A stretch of DNA of 64,000 bases from contig NZ_JBGRUO010000007.1 in the NCBI RefSeq assembly GCF_041537905.1, positions 162,911-226,910 of the forward strand. Direction: 5' to 3'. Below, in pieces: positions 60,789-64,000 of this stretch; the stretch's first letter is position 1; each line of letters begins with the position of its first letter. A program made the translations under genes and the position numbers. A model generated the notes under the pieces. It was not told where the DNA came from, did no database searches, and saw only the letters and a program-made list of their open reading frames with translations. The stretch comes from Ruegeria_C sp041537905. Its GTDB lineage: Bacteria > Pseudomonadota > Alphaproteobacteria > Rhodobacterales > Rhodobacteraceae.

Positions 60789-61025
60789 TTAGCCCGCGCG
60801 CTCCATCTCTTCGATCATCTTGCGGGCGCGTTTGCATTGCAGCTTGTCGCGCAGCGGGCTGTCAGGGTCGACATCCTTCTGGCAGACCACGCATTTATCG
60901 GCGCCCGAGATCGCGTTCAGCCCGCCACAACTGCCCTTGATGGTCTTGCCCATCAGGATCACGCCCAGCGACATGCCAACCATCACCAGCGCAAGCAGCA
61001 CAAAGGCAAGAATGAAAGTGCTCAT
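60789..61025 (-). CDS. nqrM: NqrM-like Na+-NQR maturation factor
   Basis: A 78-residue membrane protein with one N-terminal transmembrane segment and the NqrM cysteine pattern: Cys33 in GSCGGLN, Cys45 and Cys48 in DKCVVCQKD, Cys64 near the C-terminus. NqrM delivers iron to the inter-subunit iron centre of Na+-translocating NADH:quinone oxidoreductase. The apbE-like gene lies immediately upstream on the same strand. The nqrA-F structural genes are not in this window. Confidence 0.85.
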   Translation of the reverse strand: MSTFILAFVLLALVMVGMSLGVILMGKTIKGSCGGLNAISGADKCVVCQKDVDPDSPLRDKLQCKRARKMIEEMERAG

Positions 61026-61037
61026 GATCCGTCTCCG

Positions 61038-62063
61038 TCACTGGCCCGCGAGAATCTCGGCAAAGGCGCTGCTTTGCTCGACAATATAAGGTTCGGTGCC
61101 GTCCTGTGCAGCCCTGCTGATGAAGAACACGGCAAGTTTACGCTCTTCTGCGATCTTCAGGCCCTCTTCGGCCCCAAGAACCAGCATCGCCGTGGCCCAG
61201 GCATCAGCCATCATCGCGTCGTCAGCCACCACCGTGACCGAGGTGGTGCGATGGGTGATCGGACGCCCTGTGGTGGGGTCGATGATATGCGAGTAGCGCA
61301 CGCCGTCCGTTTCAAAGAAATTACGGTAATCGCCTGAGGTGGCGAGGCCGTGATTGCTGACTGGAACGATCAGTTCCAGCGCCTGCACCGCAGCATCGGG
61401 TCGTTCGATCCCGATGCGCCAGGGCTCGCCCTTGTCATTCTCGCCGCGCGTGACCAGATCGCCGCCGATCTCGACCATGTAGTTCTCGACGCCGAACCCT
61501 TCGACTGCCGCTGCAACCGCGTCGACGCCATAGCCCTTGGCGATGGCGGCCAGGTTGATTCCCACCGCTGCGTCAGATTTCGCCAGTGTGCCCGCGCCAG
61601 GGTCGAGCAGCAGCAACCGGTCCTGCCCCACATGATCGAGCGCTGCAGTGATGGCTTCATCGCTTGGCACCGGATCCTCTGGCTTGCGGGGGCCGAAGCC
61701 CCAGAGCTCGATCAGCGGCCCGAGTGTGACGTCAAACCGTCCGTTGCTTTGCGCATGCACCTCATTCGCCGCCGCAATCACCGTGGCAAATTCGGCCGAC
61801 ACCGCAACCGGTTGCGTGTCACCAGAGGCAGAAAAGACCGAAACTTCGGAATTCGGGTCCCAGTTCGACATCTTGGCGTTCGTGGCAGCGAGGCTTTCGG
61901 TCACCGCCACGGCCATCGCCTCCTCGTCCAGATCCTCGCCCACAATGGTGATGTTGTAGGTCGTACCCATGGTCTCGCCCGACAGGCGCACCACCTCGGA
62001 CTCCTCATCGAACAGGCACCCCACAAGCGCCGCGGGCAAGAGCAGAGGGAACCATCTCAGCAT
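61038..62063 (-). CDS. apbE: FAD:protein FMN transferase (ApbE family) lipoprotein
   Basis: A 341-residue periplasmic enzyme that attaches FMN covalently to threonines of redox proteins such as NqrB, NqrC or RnfG. It begins with a lipoprotein signal (LLPAALVGC, cysteine at 16). Family motifs are GETMGTTYNITI, KSDAAVGINLAAIAKGYGVD, MVEIGGDLVTRGENDKGEPW and YSHIIDPTTGRPI. The ATG at 62063 has GGAG upstream. The nqrM gene follows 12 bases downstream, so the two probably serve the same NQR complex. Confidence 0.93.
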   Translation of the reverse strand: MLRWFPLLLPAALVGCLFDEESEVVRLSGETMGTTYNITIVGEDLDEEAMAVAVTESLAATNAKMSNWDPNSEVSVFSASGDTQPVAVSAEFATVIAAANEVHAQSNGRFDVTLGPLIELWGFGPRKPEDPVPSDEAITAALDHVGQDRLLLLDPGAGTLAKSDAAVGINLAAIAKGYGVDAVAAAVEGFGVENYMVEIGGDLVTRGENDKGEPWRIGIERPDAAVQALELIVPVSNHGLATSGDYRNFFETDGVRYSHIIDPTTGRPITHRTTSVTVVADDAMMADAWATAMLVLGAEEGLKIAEERKLAVFFISRAAQDGTEPYIVEQSSAFAEILAGQ

Positions 62064-62129
62064 GGGAAAACTCCGGTCGGATATCATGGGCGGCATATGC
62101 CAGCGGGTTCGGAGGGAGTCAAACCTTGC

Positions 62130-62318
62130 TCAGACCTTGAGCGGCAGAAACCCCAGCGCCAGCAGGCCAAGTGCCGCCGGGACGCCGAATAGCCAGGCGC
62201 GGCGCTGCCAGCCCGGCGCCTGATCCTTCCAGGCCAGCCGGAACCGGTGGCCGCAGACCACCACCGCAAAGACGATCAGCGCCCCGGTCACCGGTGTGAG
62301 ATACAGTTCTTCGCCCAT
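62130..62318 (-). CDS. Short two-helix membrane protein
   Basis: A 62-residue frame with two hydrophobic segments (TPVTGALIVFAVVVCGHRF and RRAWLFGVPAALGLLALGFL). GGAG lies upstream of ATG 62318. It is on the same strand and 66 bases upstream of the apbE-nqrM pair and could head that operon. No family recognised. Coding status rests on the ribosome-binding site and membrane pattern alone. Confidence 0.5.
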   Translation of the reverse strand: MGEELYLTPVTGALIVFAVVVCGHRFRLAWKDQAPGWQRRAWLFGVPAALGLLALGFLPLKV

Positions 62319-62436
62319 TTTCGTCGCTCCGATCCTGCGGTCTGGTGTCCCGCGTCCAAATTCCCTCTTCCGGGATCGCCATCCCGCGTTAAAGTGACAT
62401 TAGAACAGAGTCACATCCGCAGAAGGAATTCAGCCT

Positions 62437-62961
62437 ATGGCCCCAAGCTCTTACCAAGCGCCCAGCCGTGGCGACAAGGCCGATAAGAAGACCCATAGCC
62501 AATCGGTGGAGTCGAACCTGTCGCATTCGCTGACCACCGTGGCCAAATTGCTGGAGGGTAAAGGAGACGCGGTATTTTCCCTGCGCCCCAATGATACGAT
62601 CAGCCATGCGGTCCAGATCCTGAAAGACAAGCATATCGGCGCATTGATGGTCACTGACCAGAACGGCAAGTTGCAAGGCATCCTGTCGGAACGCGACATC
62701 GTGCGGCGCATGGCGGAAACGCCGGGTCAGACCCTGCCGCAGGAGGTCTCGGCACTGATGACCAGCGATGTGGTGACGTGTGCGCCCGATGATGCCTTGA
62801 TGGATGTGCTCAAACGCATGACCGAGGGCCGCTTCCGTCATATGCCGGTGGTCGCGGATGACAATCTGTGTGGCATGATCACCATTGGCGACGTTGTGAA
62901 TTTCCGGCTCAAGGAATTGGAATACGAGGCGCTGCGCATGAAGCAGATGATCGTCGGCTGA
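62437..62961 (+). CDS. CBS-domain pair protein
   Basis: A 174-residue protein. After a charged N-terminal tail of about 35 residues it has two CBS domains (FSLRPNDTISHAVQILKDKH, DIVRRMAETPGQ; then MTSDVVTCAPDDALMDVLKR, FRHMPVVADDNLCGMITIGD) ending in a helix. Stand-alone CBS pairs bind adenine nucleotides and act as sensors. Partner unknown. AAGGA precedes ATG 62437. Confidence 0.87.
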   Translation: MAPSSYQAPSRGDKADKKTHSQSVESNLSHSLTTVAKLLEGKGDAVFSLRPNDTISHAVQILKDKHIGALMVTDQNGKLQGILSERDIVRRMAETPGQTLPQEVSALMTSDVVTCAPDDALMDVLKRMTEGRFRHMPVVADDNLCGMITIGDVVNFRLKELEYEALRMKQMIVG

Positions 62962-63064
62962 TCGTCTGACCTTGGGCGGGCGAGCCAGGAGGGGTATTTG
63001 TTTGGGGTTTTCCGCACCGGACCCCTTGCACATGTCCCGGACCTTGGCTACATCCGCCCGCAAC

Positions 63065-63140
<76 letters not shown>

Positions 63141-63261
63141 CTGCATCACCTGCAAATACAGTGACTTGGCGTGCGTTGTCGCGCGCATGTAGTTACCACA
63201 CCCGTCATCTGCTGCAAATTGGCTGCACTCACGCCCACAAACCAAGTGGAGCAAGTGAGAT

Positions 63262-63618
63262 ATGGCATCGATCAACAAACGGGCGAATGGCAAGTGGCAA
63301 GCGCAGGTCCGCATAAATGGCACAAGTCGCAGCAAGTCGTTCACAAAGCGTGCTGATGCGGTAGCGTGGGCACGCGAAACCGAATTGCAAGCCGAACGCG
63401 GGGAAATGGTGGACAAGCGGGCACTTTGCAATGTGGTGCTTGGCGACGTATTGCGACGCTACGCCGATGAAGTGTGCTCGCAGAAGCAAGCAGGCAAGAA
63501 TGAGCAATACGCGCTTAACAAATTGCTGAGAGACAAGCGCATTGCTAATGCGCGGCTCGACAGATTGAGCGAGCGCATAGTGGTTACCTCTAAGGACCAA
63601 CATCACGGTAGAGCTTAA
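63262..63618 (+). pseudogene. Truncated tyrosine-recombinase integrase
   Basis: The N-terminal 118 residues of a phage or island integrase. Residues 1-48 (ASINKRANGKWQAQVRINGT, then SFTKRADAVAWARETELQAE) are the arm-type DNA-binding domain and residues 55-105 are the start of the core-binding domain. The catalytic domain with its Arg-His-Arg-Tyr residues is missing; the frame loses similarity near 63590 and ends at 63618. The start is ATG 63262. The gene lies 121 bases past the tRNA-Val gene, the usual place for an island integrase. Confidence 0.8.
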
Positions 63619-63841
63619 ATCACCAAGTGGAGACCCGCATTTGCAGGTTTTTGACAGTTCACACGAACTCGTCGCAGAGAACGACGATGACCCACACAAC
63701 TCAGGGTCCTTGGATTCTAGAGCTACAATCGCCTTTCTTAGAGGCTATTACTTATTGCGCATTAGGTCGCTGCATACAGATGAAAGCTTGGCCACCCTGT
63801 CCATTGATTTGACGGAAGATCGTCAGGTGTCGGGCCGTTGA
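63581..63841 (+). pseudogene. Orphan PPC (pre-peptidase C-terminal) domain fragment
   Basis: A frame opening after a stop at 63578 encodes TNITVELKSPSGDPHLQVFD, then SHELVAENDDDPHNSGSLDS and GYYLLRIRSLHTDESLATLS, the pattern of bacterial PPC domains normally found at the ends of secreted peptidases. The rest of any such protein is missing and there is no proper start. It begins where the integrase remnant ends, so the two fragments meet at a rearrangement junction near 63590. Confidence 0.5.
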
Positions 63842-63856
63842 CACCATCGCTCCTGG

Positions 63857-64000
63857 TGACCTGAGCCCCTGAATCTCCTCCAGCTTTGTGTAGAGTCCGC
63901 CCAACTAAAGGACGGACAAATGAAGACGAGGTTCTCCGACGAACAGATCATTCAGATGATCAAGGAACAGGAGGCTGGCGAGAAGACGGCTGACGTGTGC
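63857..64000 (+). mobile_element. IS3-family element, left end (runs off the window)
   Basis: A candidate left inverted repeat begins at about 63857 (TGACCTGAGCCCCTGAA), and 63 bases further on the first transposase frame starts. The terminal TGACCTG and position relative to the frame fit the IS407 branch of the IS3 family. The element continues beyond the window. Confidence 0.65.
63920..64000 (+). CDS. IS3-family transposase OrfA, 5' part
   Basis: The first 27 codons, reading KTRFSDEQIIQMIKEQEAGE and then KTADVC, match the N-terminal helix-turn-helix of IS3/IS407-type OrfA proteins. AAAGGAC precedes the ATG at 63920. The frame is open to the window edge, so completeness cannot be judged. 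Confidence 0.8.
   Translation, partial: MKTRFSDEQIIQMIKEQEAGEKTADVC

Noticed and set aside
62398..62418. GTGAC-N11-GTCAC inverted repeat upstream of the CBS gene
   Set aside because: The arms are only five bases, with no second copy and no match to a known operator that I can name.

Overview
The window looks like a chromosome segment of a marine alphaproteobacterium of the Roseobacter group (Rhodobacteraceae). It is GC-rich and dense. It carries an MttB-like/dimethylglycine-dehydrogenase-like methylamine locus, a type I secretion operon with an RTX cargo, a nadABC operon, an imelysin/di-heme iron locus and an NqrM protein, a combination common in that group. This placement is inferred from gene content; no rRNA or marker gene is present.

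Layout. (1) 1-7.2 kb: acyl-CoA degradation genes (crotonase-fold protein, SDR, thiolase, TetR regulator, 3-hydroxyacyl-CoA dehydrogenase, DsbA-fold isomerase, nitrilase-family amidase), mostly on the minus strand. (2) 7.4-15 kb: a divergent LysR gene followed by a plus-strand run: MttB-family methyltransferase without pyrrolysine, GlxA/AraC regulator, MmgE/PrpD protein and a covalent-FAD dimethylglycine/sarcosine-dehydrogenase-like enzyme. This is probably a dedicated catabolic unit for a quaternary or N-methylated amine. (3) 15.1-22 kb: a signalling and envelope block: an M48-like secreted metallopeptidase overlapping a membrane protein, a truncated class III cyclase, a LuxR-HTH/transmembrane/TolB/TPR protein, and a FecR protein overlapping a CHASE2-adenylate cyclase. 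(4) 22-30 kb: an RTX/CHRD/spondin protein with its ABC exporter and membrane-fusion protein, an intercistronic terminator between cargo and exporter, and a divergent LysR gene. (5) 30-32.3 kb: a YceI-cytochrome c fusion divergent from an ECF sigma/anti-sigma pair. (6) 32.4-42.2 kb: an IS5-type transposase scar, nadABC, then an iron locus (imelysin, Bfd, bacterioferritin, di-heme oxidase, second imelysin, DUF1513). (7) 42.4-45.6 kb: an authentic-looking pyruvate decarboxylase and a secreted VCBS/FG-GAP protein. (8) 46-62.4 kb: mixed metabolism: CofD-like GAK protein, AbrB-type membrane protein, PLP decarboxylase, cysteine synthase, winged-helix/TolB/TPR regulator, VOC-like protein with malic enzyme, GST, GMC dehydrogenase with its small subunit, a CbpA/CbpM chaperone pair, NqrM, ApbE and a CBS protein. 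(9) 63-64 kb: tRNA-Val(UAC) followed by a truncated tyrosine recombinase, an orphan PPC-domain fragment and the start of an IS3-family element, which looks like the eroded edge of an integrated island.

Most start codons were chosen by the nearest Shine-Dalgarno sequence and by family length; several are GTG or TTG. Assignments rest on reading motifs by eye. No database search or profile search was run.
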